Assembly: GCF_009389715.1 (NCBI RefSeq)
Contig: NC_052407.1
Location: forward strand, 7,536,475-7,600,474
Reading direction: 5' to 3'
Source: Phoenix dactylifera
Lineage: Eukaryota > Streptophyta > Magnoliopsida > Arecales > Arecaceae
DNA length: 64,000 nt
Shown one piece after another: positions 24,746 to 37,500 of this stretch. The position numbers and the translations under genes are program-made. The notes beneath the pieces were generated by a model. That model saw nothing but the letters and a program-made list of their open reading frames with translations, did no database searches and had not been told where the DNA came from. How positions within the stretch are numbered: the stretch's first letter is position 1; every line of letters begins with the position of its first letter.

Positions 24746-25799
24746 AAGATATATAATATAAAAATAGATCTATCAAATTTCGCTTTCAAGATTCTGACGC
24801 GTGGGGTCTGTGGGCACCGCAGGTGAGAATAAATGACTGTTGTTACTTAGGGGTGTGGTTCAGATCACCGATCAAGATGGATAGCTTAGGCCTTAGCTGC
24901 TTAGGCACGAAGGCTTGATTGACCTTGCCGCGTGTGTGTGTGTGTGTGGCTTTTTTTTCTTTTTTATGCGTGTGTGGGAGTTGGACCTCTTAAGAAAAAA
25001 AAAAAAAAAAGGGTCTTGATAAATAAAAATTGAATTTCAAGAATTCAATTGAAAACCTTAAGAGGGTTTAAGCCATCAAATTTTTCAACCCATGCTTGAT
25101 TCTCAACATTCACCTCCTTCATGTATGATCTAATCTAATTCCACTCAAGTCCAGTCCACAACTCTCAGATCAAGCTCTGCATGCAATTATTTTTCTAAGT
25201 GCATCATATGTTTCCACTTCAGCCAAGAGCCCACTCTTCAAGAGTTACATGGCATATCATCCGCTATGTTTGGGGCTGGAGGCGGATCGGATTATATCTG
25301 ACCGTATTTATTTCCGTATCTGATTTAGATTGGAATTAAATACTTTTTTTGGTCCGATTGGATCAGAATACAGATTCAGACAATGAGTTCAAAAATCTCT
25401 CGAACACATATATGGATGTGGATACATCTGATTTTTCTGGATTTGGATTTAGATTTGGATATTCATATAACAAAAATAAGTGAAAAAAAATGTTTATGTT
25501 AAGTTAACTCAAGGAACCAATTAAGTGATCAACCAAATCTAAACTAAAAGAAACCTACATGTCAGATGACCGTCACTTAAGACAGTAACCCGAATATGGA
25601 ATATCCGATTCAAATAAAATCTTTTGAATCACTCTGCATGCCTGAAAGGCTTCGTCCATTTCGTCCATTTTTTTTCTTCATTAACTTAAAGCAACTAGGG
25701 TTTCGAAAATCCCACTTTCTTTTTAGTTTTGATCTAGAGATTGCAACCGGCAGCGACAGCCATAAGACGCCTTCGAGACGTTATAGATTCTGTCTACTT
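24746..25799. other. Intergenic DNA
   Basis: Contains a (GT)n run at about 24930-24948 and an A-rich run near 24993-25010. At about 25262-25480 there is a GGATCGGAT-rich block that looks like half of a hAT-type MITE; no matching right end was found. Confidence 0.5.
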
Positions 25800-26362
25800 C
25801 GGTAACGAGCAACCTTAAACGATATATACTCAAACCTCGAGTCCATATTGAGGGTTGTTGTACCATTGATCAACCATCCCACAAATCAAACATCGAGCTA
25901 AATAATATAGCTGCTTTCTCGTTATCTTTGATCATGACTTCAACCACTATGAACTAGTTGATTAATATATTAAACCGATTCAGGTACTCTTGCAATGAAG
26001 TTCTCTCCTACAGAAAAATCTTATTTGGTATAACTTTTGACAAACATGCTTCTCACCTTTTTCTATAATCCTTTAGCAGCAGTCTTCAAGGAAACCTTAA
26101 ACTAAACTGACTCAAGTATTAAATGAAGATTGGCCGTCGTCATCTTGCCATTCTAGGCGAACTCTTCATCCATCTAGCAATTTTTTTCTTTTTGCCTTAA
26201 GTACCATATCATATACTCTAGCTACCAACATGGCATCCATCTTTTAACTTCCATGGTGCAAAGTTGGTACTATTAAATCTCGAAATTTTAAATTTGGTTC
26301 AAAAGGCCCGCCATTATGGAAATCTATTATTTTTTCTGACTCAATTCTAAGCTATGATACCA
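25800..26362 (-). mobile_element. Fossil Copia-type LTR retrotransposon fragment (gag region and primer-binding site)
   Basis: On the minus strand, a primer-binding-site-like TGGTATCATAGC (26362-26351) resembles the tRNA-iMet complement usual in Copia elements. Sequence after it shows faint gag resemblance in scattered short stretches. The fragment is old and heavily broken, with many breaks. No pol region, no second LTR and no target duplication were recognised. The adjoining DNA beyond 26362 may hold LTR remnants. Confidence 0.45.
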
Positions 26363-27302
26363 CTTATTGGAGAGAAACAAAGGGCTAAAGTTCGACCTAA
26401 TGAAGACCTTGATATACAACTTGCAGCCCAATTCAACTTAAAAGCTTAAGCCAGCTTAGTTATTAAATTTTTGGACCAGTCATCTATATTAACCATCTAC
26501 CTCTCACTAATTATTTTATGTAGGACCAAACCTCACACACGACTCTTAACAAGACCTGGTTGGATATGGGTGAGCAATATTGACGTAAATGAGCTGAGCT
26601 TAAGTTAGTTCATTTGTCTTTGAGCCAAACAAACTAGCATGAATAACTTATTTAAGACATTAAAGCCTAATATCTCTGAAAGATTCTCACCAACAACCTT
26701 GAACAATTTTTTGTTATTATTTTTTAATATATTATATTTATTTTAACAATAAATTTATTATTTATTTATATTTTCATTTTTTTTAATTGAGCCAAATCTA
26801 GATGTGGCTTAGGACATTTAGTCATCGAGCAGGCTGGTAAATTTGGAGTTATTTAAAATGACATCAGCAAAAAGCGACGACAGATTGTACATCCCAACAT
26901 GATATGACCATATGAAGGGGCTAACTTTATCATGTTGGTGGGGCCTTTAATGGACGTATCATCTGAGAAGATATTTTGCTTTGCATCAACTTTGAAGTGC
27001 TATGGACAACTCTGGGATTCTCCTCTCCCTTCTTATCATATAGATTTAGACATACCGGAGCATAAGTATGATCTATTATATATAAATATATATATATATT
27101 TCAAATTGAGTATGAGTTTCATCTACTAAATTTTGAATGAAAAGAAAAATAATGGTAGGTGAAAAATTGATTAGAATTAAATTTTATTTTTTCCCCTATT
27201 CACTGTCCCAAATTCTGGAAATTGGATTATCCAAATAAATGTATTTTTAGAATAAGTTGTTGAGACAAAGCCAAGAAAAAAAATGTAGATATTCCAACAT
27301 AT
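26363..27302. other. Intergenic DNA
   Basis: Very AT-rich, possibly including decayed LTR sequence of the neighbouring Copia fossil. No gene is seen; the open frame at 26932-27129 shows no domain. Confidence 0.5.
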
Positions 27303-27766
27303 AGGACTCGTTTAGTTGGCGGAAAGAGAAAGAAGGAAGTGTGGTCGATAAAAAAAATGAAGAAAGGTTTTATATTTGGCTAGAGTTTTTAAAAAAATGA
27401 AATAAAAAGATACGAACCCTATATTTCAAGAAAAAGAAAAACTCACATAGGATGATCGGACATGAGAAATGAAAAAGTTATTTTTCTGTAATTAGGAATC
27501 GAGTAATTTTTTCCAAAAGCGCTCTTAAATGTTTAGATAAAATGGGCAAGAACTTTCATTTATTGTAGGTATAATAGGTATTTTAACATGATTTCAGCAG
27601 AAAAGTAGATGTTCGACCAAGTATAAGCCACTCTGTAATATGTTACTTTCTCATAGTCAACCAAAATATACAAAAACTACTTTTCAAAGTATCATATATT
27701 CAAGTATCAACTTTTCAGAAAAAATATTTCAACAAGAAAAAAAAATTTCTGCGAATCCAACGAGTA
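27303..27766. mobile_element. Decayed Tourist-like MITE
   Basis: It aligns by eye with the MITE at 7965-8445: GGACTCGTTTAGTTGGCGG at the left, a shared GTGTGGTCGA-like block, CATAGTCAACCAAA in the right half and an end ATCCAACGAGTAT. Terminal repeats are degraded and the boundaries are good to a few bases. Confidence 0.65.
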
Positions 27767-28964
27767 TAGAGTAAGGCTGGTCAATTATGAAAGATAGCAT
27801 AGGGTGAGAACTAAAGAAGAGGCTTCATGATTCATTGGGCCACAAGGGCCAGGTATTTATTGTTTTGTTGGGGACCTCCTGCTGCATCCTTAGTGAATGG
27901 ATGAGAAGTCCCTTTCCCCCACTGCATCTCGAATAGAAGGCATGATTCTGTTCCCTTAGCAAATGGATCATGGTGGGTTCTTTGCTTTTTCCTGGTCTTC
28001 TTTTGTCCTTGACTGGGTTGAATCGAAGAAGAATATACTACTGGGTGGCAATGTTGTCATGAGCGGGTCGCAGAGACAAGATATCAAATGACTATTTCCA
28101 TGGACATAAATTTAATTGAATGGAAAGCTAGCTTTATTGTTTATTTCTTCCTTCAATCCCATGAAGTGGATCTTTTATCAGTCAGATTTGTTATTTCCAC
28201 TGGACTTTTGAATGGTCGATGAGAATATAAACATCACCACCGGATCCATGATTGAAAGGATCGGAATGTGCTATTCTGTTATTAATGCATTTTTATATTA
28301 AAAATTACTGACAACTTCTTAAAATTATGGTAATTTTTAGTAGTATATTTTAATAGTTTAAGATTAACTGTTAAATATAGTTATTAAAAGATCATGACAG
28401 CCTTAAGACCATTTTTTAAAAAAAAAAATTACCATAATTTTTAACCTATAGAAAAGTGGCTTTCAATGTTCCACATGAATTTTTTTTTCCATAAAATATA
28501 AAAAAATTATTCATATAGGAAATTTATGCGAGAGACATATCATATAGTTGATGACTAATTAGCTAATCAGATCCAAGATAGATGTCAATTTAGACCAAAG
28601 AATATCTTTCTTGCTATTTTGTATCTCTGCCATGGATGATGCTTTTGTCATCGCTAATATTTAAAACAAAATAGCTATCATTTTCTTTTCTATTAAAAAA
28701 GTGTAGATTAGTGAAGCATCTCTTTTGGAATTCTCCCTGGTTTGGAGATAATAAAAAAAAAGGGGGTTGGGGGGGCGGAGGAATTCTCTATGGGTGGTAA
28801 CAGTTAAAGAGATCAAAGGAAGATGAGATATTTAAGTAGCAAATGAGGGAACCAAGCATCTTGCAGAGCCACTTACCCAAGAGGTGGTATAACAATATGC
28901 CGTCTCACCAGCCCAATTTCATCTCCTAAACACATTGAATGCCTAGACGTTTGCCAGTTTACCA
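27767..28964. other. Intergenic DNA
   Basis: AT-rich. It contains an inverted pair AAAATTATGGTAATTTTT (about 28320 and 28423) that could form a small hairpin, and a G-rich run near 28760. No gene is seen. Confidence 0.5.
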
Positions 28965-29490
28965 AGGCTGCAAATGGGGGTTAGATTGACCCCTGACCAA
29001 CCCAACCTGCTTAGACCCGACCGACGCTCTTAAATCCAACCTAACTCATTTTGGAGAACCCGCGGATCTAGGTCAGATCCTCAAAAATTGGACTCGTTCT
29101 ATTTTCTGGATCGGATCTGGATTTATTGAATTTAGACTGACCCAATCTGACCTATTTGAAATTGAATAATTCCGAATTTTCAATCCTACAACCTGCGCCG
29201 ACCTAAATCTGTAAAATTATTTGGGCCCGCAGGATGCAAACAACTTCTGAAACCATTGATGGGTTGACCTGATCCACTTCTGAACCGGACCCGAATATTT
29301 TAGGTTGGGTCTGAGTTATACATGGACTCGACCCGACCCCGAATGACTCATTGAGTCAAAAATTGTAACGTTGGACCCGACCTGATCTTCTATTGGGTTG
29401 GATCTGGATCCAAAATTAGGATCTGGATAAGAAACCGAGTTGAATCGGGTCACTCATGACCCAACCCAACACGACTCATTTGCACTCCTA
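28965..29490. mobile_element. hAT-like MITE with GACCCGACC-rich arms
   Basis: The left end (GGCTGCAAATGGGGG) and the inverted right end (AGGAGTGCAAATGAGTC) form imperfect terminal repeats. The interior has many repeats of GGACCCGACC and GGGTTGGGTC type. No coding capacity. Target duplication is unclear. The left half of a relative lies at about 41525-41755. Confidence 0.6.
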
Positions 29491-29966
29491 ATTTCAACTG
29501 ATCCGCCCAGTCATAACCTAAAATAAAATAATTAAGAAGAAATAAGTAAATCATATATAAATAAAAAAAGAGACAATGAATTTTGTTAATCCAAGCAAGT
29601 ATGCAAACAAATTCTGAAACCATTGATGGATTGACCTGATCCGGTTCTGAACCGGACCTGAATTTTTTAGTTGGGTCTGAGTTATACATGGACTCGACCC
29701 GATCCGAATGACTCATTGAGTCAAAAATTGTAGCGTTGGACCCATCCCGATCTTTTATGGGGTTGGGTCTGGATCCAAAATTAGGACCCGGATAAAAAAC
29801 CGGATTGAATCGGATCACTCATGACCCAACCCAACGCGACCCATTTGCACCCCTAATTTCAAACAATCCGCCCAGTCATAACCTAAAATAAAATAATTAA
29901 GAAGAAATAAGTAAATCAATATATAAATAAAAGAAGAGACAATGAATCTTGTTAATCCAAGCAGGT
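29234..29966. repeat. Tandem duplication of ~366 bp (two units, start of a third)
   Basis: Unit one (29234-29600) and unit two (29601-29966) match closely. Each begins ATGCAAACAA and ends CCAAGCA(A/G)GT, and unit two is followed by the first bases of another unit (ATGCAAC). The unit joins the right half of the MITE to about 110 bp of its downstream flank, so duplication happened after insertion. Confidence 0.9.
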
Positions 29967-30442
29967 ATGCAACTTCAGTTGGTCGGAAGCCAGAGCTCAG
30001 GAATGGATAAAATAGATGGATATGGTTTCTAGTAATCAGGTAACAAGCTTTCCAGGCAACAAGTAATTCCACATCAGCCATGCAAGTGAATGGAAGCTTC
30101 ATGGAGAAACAAATCAACTTAACAGTAGTTTCTACATGTCTCTTGTGCATAGCCAGGGTCATTTCCTATGAATTTTCCCACTGTTTTTTTTTTATGTATT
30201 GCATGAACATGTAAGAGCAACAAGAGTAGGTAACTGTATTCATGGCTCCACATGTGTTCCAAGTTCAGAGTTCCAAATCTACTAGTAGCAATTAGGAAAG
30301 ATGAGAAGGTTCATATCTTTGGTACATATACTCTAGGATTAACTAAAAGAATACTTATAGCCAGAGCTTTTATCAACAATAATAGGAAGCCTTTCATGGT
30401 AACCAGTTTACATACGAAGGCATATATTCCCTTTTAGCCTAA
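29967..30442. other. Spacer at the VPS2 3' end
   Basis: No gene is seen. The 3' UTR of the minus-strand VPS2-type gene is expected here. The open frame at 30252-30437 has no recognisable domain. Confidence 0.5.
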
Positions 30443-31479
30443 TCAGATGCGCCGCAGGGATGCCAACCTCTTCTCCAGATCATCAACTTCAGGGTTCACT
30501 GGATTTGTATGAGCTCTGCAAACACATCACATAGTCTCAGAAACAGATGCAAATTGAGGAGTAGAATGAAAGAGAAGTCCTAACTTGTAATCAGTAATTT
30601 CATATTCATCTCTGTCTCTCTGAGACACATCTCATATTATGTACATACTATGACATCATTTTTTCCTCCCCAAAGCTACAATCTCTGCCTCCTATAACTT
30701 AGTTCTTTTACTGCTAATTACTTTGCTTTGAGCACAATGCATGAAACAACTTCCTTGCAGCAGCAGAAGGAAAGAGATCTGAAGTCATCTTCGACTTCTA
30801 CATACTTAACATGAGCCCCCCATAACCATATGATTTGCTGTACAGTTGTGATCTCGTAGTGCCCAAGATATGATGTGCAGAGAACTCAATAGAAATTCTT
30901 CTTGATGATTTGATGTGCAGAGAACAACTATAATCTCATAGTGAACCATATTACTAATTTATTTTAGACATGGAACATAGATAAAAATCACTTCATCGAA
31001 TAAGACATTTTATACTTGACAACTTCAACTTCTTGTAGAGCAAAAGTACTATGCTTGTTGCATTAAACAAGATGTCTTAAATCTAAAGAAAATATAGTAG
31101 AAATTTGATTCCTCCGCATTGGGAATCTTACAGGGATTACATTGCACTGACTTCCAGATACTTAAATTTGACATCAGCATAATCAACTTTCATAGCTGTA
31201 GCAATTCCGAAATTTAGGCAAAGAGCGACTAATTTCTATTAGATATTACTATCTTGTTTAAAGTGAGCATGAAGCATAATTACATAAACGTCATTTAGTG
31301 AACAGTAAAATCAACATATGTTTTGTACCTTGCAGCATTGTCCACTTTCTTATTGTTCATTGCAATCCGGCCTTTAGGAGCTGAAGATAACTGCAAAAAT
31401 CAAGAAAAAAGGAGAATAGATTAGCATCAAGCAATTAAACATGTACATGTTGTTTGAAACTGCATCCTGATGAAATTAT

Positions 31480-31514
<35 letters not shown>

Positions 31515-34500
31515 CTGTGAGGCAACATCAACACCGATTTCATCAAGCACCTGAAAAGGAACATCATGTGAAAATGAGATTGTCGATTCAACTATGTGAT
31601 ATGAATTGAAGAGGAAACTGAGGGTAAAAGGGATTCACTTGCAGCTGCTTTAAAAGAACAATTCCATGGTAATCCTGGTCTAATTGAAAAACTGCAGCAG
31701 TTAGTCTACCTGATTAGTGAGCTCTTCCGTTTCCTCTTCTGCCTCATCTTTATCCAAAGTTTCATCTATAGCCTCTGACATCATCTCAATCTGCATTGGA
31801 AAATCATATAGTACTTCTTGAAAGAAAGGCTTTATGAGTAACTAATGCAGTTACTGTGGAAACAGATATGACATTGACGACTTGATCGAGAATATGCTAT
31901 CTTCTATCTTTTGAGTTTCAGTCCTCTATGGTCTCAAAGACCCACCATGGACAGCTGCAACCTTAAAAAAGCAAGTTGTTCCATCACTCAAGTTCAGTTA
32001 TCATGGTTATCAAATTAAGAGTCTGGCTCCGATAGAATTGAACAAATGTGGTCAAAGATAGTGCTGGGGTCAGAATACAGAGCCCTAGTAATGGTACCCA
32101 AACTCAAATGCTAATTACCTTCTCAGAAAAGACTTTATGATCTGTAGTTCGAAGCAAATCCAATTCAGCTTTCTGATGAATAGCAGACTTCTAGAAAAGA
32201 AACTACTGTTCAAAAAATCTATATAGATTGAGATGTATCGATAAGTTCGTCTCTAAGATTGAAAGTTTCTAGTGCGGGAAGAAAATACATCATGCTGTGG
32301 AAATGGTTAGGCAATGATGGTTCTTGTCACCTAACACCCTTAACTAACATCACCAACTTCACAGAGTTTCAGATCAGTAATCAACATAATGCAGCAGGCC
32401 AGCAGCGTATAAAGCAACCATGTGCTATGTGCAGACAACTCTAAAGAAAGTTACGTATGCAACAAAGCCCATGATCAAAGGAACCAAGATATTAAAAACA
32501 TCAATTTTTGTTGCAGAATAGCAACTTTAGACTAGTCTGCTTTGGCCAAGATGACATTTTGAACAAAAATTTAGTAAACCTCTCTTCAAGCCACACCATT
32601 GCATTCATCAAAAACAATTAATATTTACTTATGAATCACCACAATGGACCACTTAGATTTCTAGGGAAATATATTAGATTTCTAAGGAAGTGTATCACCT
32701 CGCCACAACCTGCTACTGCAAACTACCTAAACAATATCACTTGAGTCTTGAGTTTAAGTGGTAAAACCATCACATCCAGGATGGTTCATATCTGCTTTCA
32801 AAATTAATTTATTAAAATCACACATCAAAAACTTAATGGAAGATGTTCTATGACGTTAGAATTGCATATATTCCTTCAAGAAATGATCGCTCTTCATTCT
32901 AATTTTTTATACTGCAAGAATTAAAAAAATTGTTTCATGTATCCCAATTTTCATCTCCAAGACCTTTTTCCTTTGTAATATCGCTCAATGATTCATCTAG
33001 ACCTAACCACGGTCCAGTTCTAACGGGGGAACCGGACTGGAACCGAATCGGAAAAAACCGGATCGGAACCGTGTCTCACGGTTCTTAACCGAACCGGAAC
33101 CTTGAGAAATACGGTTTGGTTAAGGTTCCAGGTTTGATGGAACCGAACCGAAACCGGAATCGGCGGTTCGGTTCCGGTTCGAACTGGAAAAAAAAAAAAG
33201 AAATGAAAAGAATGGCGCCATCTCCCTTAAAATTCAAATGGTCACATGACCATTTGAATTTCCAAATGGCCAACAACCATATGGAACCTAAATTTTTTTT
33301 TTTTACTTTTTCATCCAAAAGACAATTTTACCGCCTCCTAACAACTAAAAAATGGCTTGTTTGAGGGACATTTTGGGAAACAAAAAATACCCCCAACACT
33401 ATATATACCTCTCCAAATCAAGTTTTTCACCACACCACTCAATCTTCCAATCTCTCTCTCTCAATTTTTCACTCTCTCAATTATTCAATCTATTCCAATT
33501 CTCTACACATTCCATAACTTAATTGTTTTTCTCTCAAAATTCAATCAAATTTTGAGAAAAATAATTACTTTCCATATAATTTTTGTCATATAAAATTTCT
33601 TCCCATATTTTCATTTTTTCCAATCCAATTATCAAAAATATCTTACTTCCGCTCAAATAAAGGCAAGAAAAAAATATGTTCCAAACCCAAATTCTTGGGA
33701 TCCAAATTACATTCCTCCATCAATTTCCGAATTAGATCTTCCCTTTAATATTGAGTGCTATAATATGCCAAATACTTTCGATCCAAATTACCGACCCCCC
33801 TCTATTGATGAGTTCAATTTAACTCAATCTTCAGAAGATATTGATCTAAATTATGAGGCAAATCCACAAGAATTGCATCCAAATGCAGCTACTCAAGAAG
33901 TCATTCTATAGTTCCGCCATCAAATCCACAATCAAAAGGAAGGGCTCCAAAATCCGACATATTTGTCAAGCATTTCAAGAAAGTGCAACTTCCAGATGGT
34001 TCATGGCAAGTAATTTGCAACTACTGCAGTCACACATTCAAATTTAAACTCGATGGTGGATATGGATCGTTCACCAAGCACCTTAACAGCAAGCATGCAG
34101 CAGAAGTAGGCATCGATCGTTTACAAACACAAATGACCGGGTACACTACATCTAGTCCTTCTCCTCAATTATTTCAATATAATGATGCAAAATATAGGAA
34201 TTCATTAGCAAAAATGGTTTAAGCAATGCATTTATCATTTTTATTTTCTGAACATCCTGAATATGTTGCTGACTCAAGAAGCTTTACAACCTACTGCTAA
34301 ACGAATTTCTAGGACTACACTCGTACGTGCCATAGTTAAATTATATAAAAAAGGCAAGCATGATTTATCTGAATTTTTTTCATCTTTTAATGGAAATGTT
34401 TCTTTGTGTTCTAATATATGGAGTGATCATTGGCAAGTCCATTCATACATGGGTATCACATGCCATTGGATCGATGATGAATGGCAAATGTAAAAAAGAC

Positions 34501-37500
34501 TTATTGCTTTTAGAGGTTTTGATGAAAGACACTGCTGAAAATATTTGGAAACTAATAAAGTATGTTTTGGACGAGTATAATTTAGTTTATAAAGTATTTT
34601 CAATTTCTTATGATAATGCATCATCAAATACTGCTTCAATTCCTCATCTTGAAAAACTTTGCAAACCCTCATTTGGTGGTAAATATTTTCATATACGATG
34701 TGCATGTTACGTTTTAAATTTATGTGTTCAAGATGCTTTAAAATCTCTTGGTCAGTATCTTCAGCCCCAATTAAAAATGTGTTAGAGTATATATGGTTAC
34801 GTCCACAAATTATGAAGGAGTGGTTTTCTTTTTGTCGGCTTCATAATATGAGGCCAAAAAAATTTCCTAAAGATGTTCCAAATCGTTGGAATTCCACGTA
34901 TGAACTTTTAAATGAAACTTTTCCTTACAAAAAATTATTATGTACTTTTATTGCAAATAATGTTTCTAGTGTGGTTTTATTTTTCCAACAGTGGATGTTT
35001 GCAAAAAAATTATGACCGTTTTAAAAGTTTTTAATGATGCTACTAATAATTGATCTGGTATTTATTATCCTACTGCTTATTTACTTATTTTAGAATGTGT
35101 TAATATTGCTGATGCTATTAAAACTTTTGAGAAAGATAATGATTTGCAAGCTCCTATTTCTGCGATGAAAGTGAAATGGCTTAATTATTATAAAAATATT
35201 CCACCTCTTAATCTTATTGCATCTATTTTTATCCACGTAGCAAAAGGACCTAAACAACTATAATATGCATGAAAATAATCTGTCAAACCATCTAATTTAC
35301 TACGTGGATCAAAAATAGATGCAACAAGATTAAGAGGTGGAATATTTTTATAATAATTAAGCCATTTCATTTTCATCGCAAAAATAGGAGCTTGCAAATC
35401 ATTATCTTTCTCAAAAGTTTTAATAGCATCAGCAATATTAACACATTCTAAAATAAGTAAATGAGCAGTAGGATAATAAATACCAGATAAATTATTAGAA
35501 GCATCATTAAAAACTTCTAAAACGGTCATAATTTTTTTGCAAACATCCACAGCTGGAAAAATAAAACCACACTAGAAACATTATTTGCAATAAAAGTACA
35601 TAATAATTCTTTGTAAGGAAAAGTTTCATTTAAAAGTTCATACGTGGAATTCCAACGATTTGGAACATCTTTAGAAAATTTTTTTGGCCTCATATTATGA
35701 AGCCGACAAAAAGAAAACCACTCTTTCATAATTTGTGGACGTAACCATATATACTCTAACGCATTTTTAATTGGCTGAAGATACTGATCAAGGAATTTTA
35801 AAGCATCTTGAACACATAAATTTAAAACGTAACATGCACATCGTATATGAAAATATTTACCACCAAATGAGGGTTTGCAAAGTTTTTCAAGATGAGGAAT
35901 TGAAGCAGTATTTGATGATGCATTATCATAAGAAATTGAAAATACTTTATAAACTAAATTATACTCGTCCAAAACATACTTTATTAGTTTCCAAATATTT
36001 TCAGCAGTGTGTCTTTCATCAAAACTTCTAAAAGCAATAAGTCTTTTTTGCATTTGCCATTCATCATCGATCCAATGGCATGTGATACCCATGTATGAAT
36101 GGACTTGCCAATAATCACTCCATATATTAGAACACAAAGAAACATTTCCATTAAAAGATGAAAAAAAATTCAGATAAATCATGCTTGCCTCTTTTATATA
36201 ATTTAACTATGGCACGTACAAGTGTAGTCCTAGAATTCGTTTAGCAGCAGGTTGTAAAGCTTCTTGAGTCAGCAACATATTCAGGATGTTCAGAAAATAA
36301 AAGTGACAAATGCATTGCTTAAACCATTTTTGCTAATGAATTCCTATATTTTGCATCATTATATTGAAATAATTGAGGAGAAGGACTAGATGTAGTGTAC
36401 TCGGTCATTTGTGTTTGTAAACGATCGATGCCTACTTCTGTTGCATGCTTGCTGTTAAGGTGCTTGGTGAACGATCCATATCCACCATCGAGTTTAAATT
36501 TGAATGTGTGACTGCAGTAGTTGCAAATTACTTGCCATAAACCATCTGAAAGTTGCACTTTCTTGAAATGCTTGACAAACATGTCGGATTTTGGAGCCCT
36601 TCCTTTTGATTGTGGATTTGATGGCGGAACTATAGAATGACTTTCTTGAGTAGCTGCATTTGGATGCAATTCTTGTGGATTTGCCTCATAATTTAGATCA
36701 ATATCTTCGGAAGATTGAGTTAAATCGAACTCATCAATAGAGGGGGGTCGGTAATTTGTATCGAAAGTATTTGGCATATTATAGCACTCAACATTAAAGG
36801 GAAGATCTAATTCGGAAATTGATGGAGAAATGTAATTTGGATCCCAAGAATTTGGATTTGGAACATATTTTTTCTTGCCTTTATTTGAGCGGAAGGAAGA
36901 TATTTTTGATAATTGGATTGGGAAAAATGAAAATATGGGAAGAAATTTTATATGACAAAATTATATGGAAGGTAATTATTTTTTTCTCAAAATTTGATTG
37001 AATTTTGAGAGAAAAACATTTAAGTTATGGAATGTGTAGAGAATTGGAATAGATTGAATAATTGAGAAAGTGAAAAATTGAGAGAGATTGGAAGATTGAG
37101 TGGTGTCGTGAAAAACTTGATTTGGAGAGGTATATATAGTGTTGGGGGTATTTTTTTGTTTCCCAAAATGCCCCTCAAACAAGCCGTTTTTTAGTTGTTA
37201 GGAGGCGGTAAAATTGTCTTTTGGATGAAAAAGTTAAAAAAAAAAATTTAGGGGCCATATGGAAATTTTTCATATGGGCCGTTGGCCATTTGGAAATTCA
37301 AATGGTCATGTGACCGTTTGAATTTTAAGGGAGATGGCGCCATTCTTTTATTTTTTTTTCTTTTTTTTTTCCGGTTCGAACCGGAACCGAACCACCGATT
37401 CCGGTTCCGGTTCGATTCCATCAAACTTGGAGCCTTAATCGAACCGTATTCCTCAAGGTTCCGATTTGGTTAAGAATCGTGAGACACGGTTCCAGTTTCG

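Noticed and set aside
29450-30162. Two similar minus-strand open frames of 122 and 115 residues
   Set aside because: They look like related proteins only because the DNA is a tandem duplication of MITE sequence.
34427-36031. Frames read against the transposase direction in each hAT arm
   Set aside because: Antisense shadows of the transposase; the BED and RNase H-like motifs are in the other direction.
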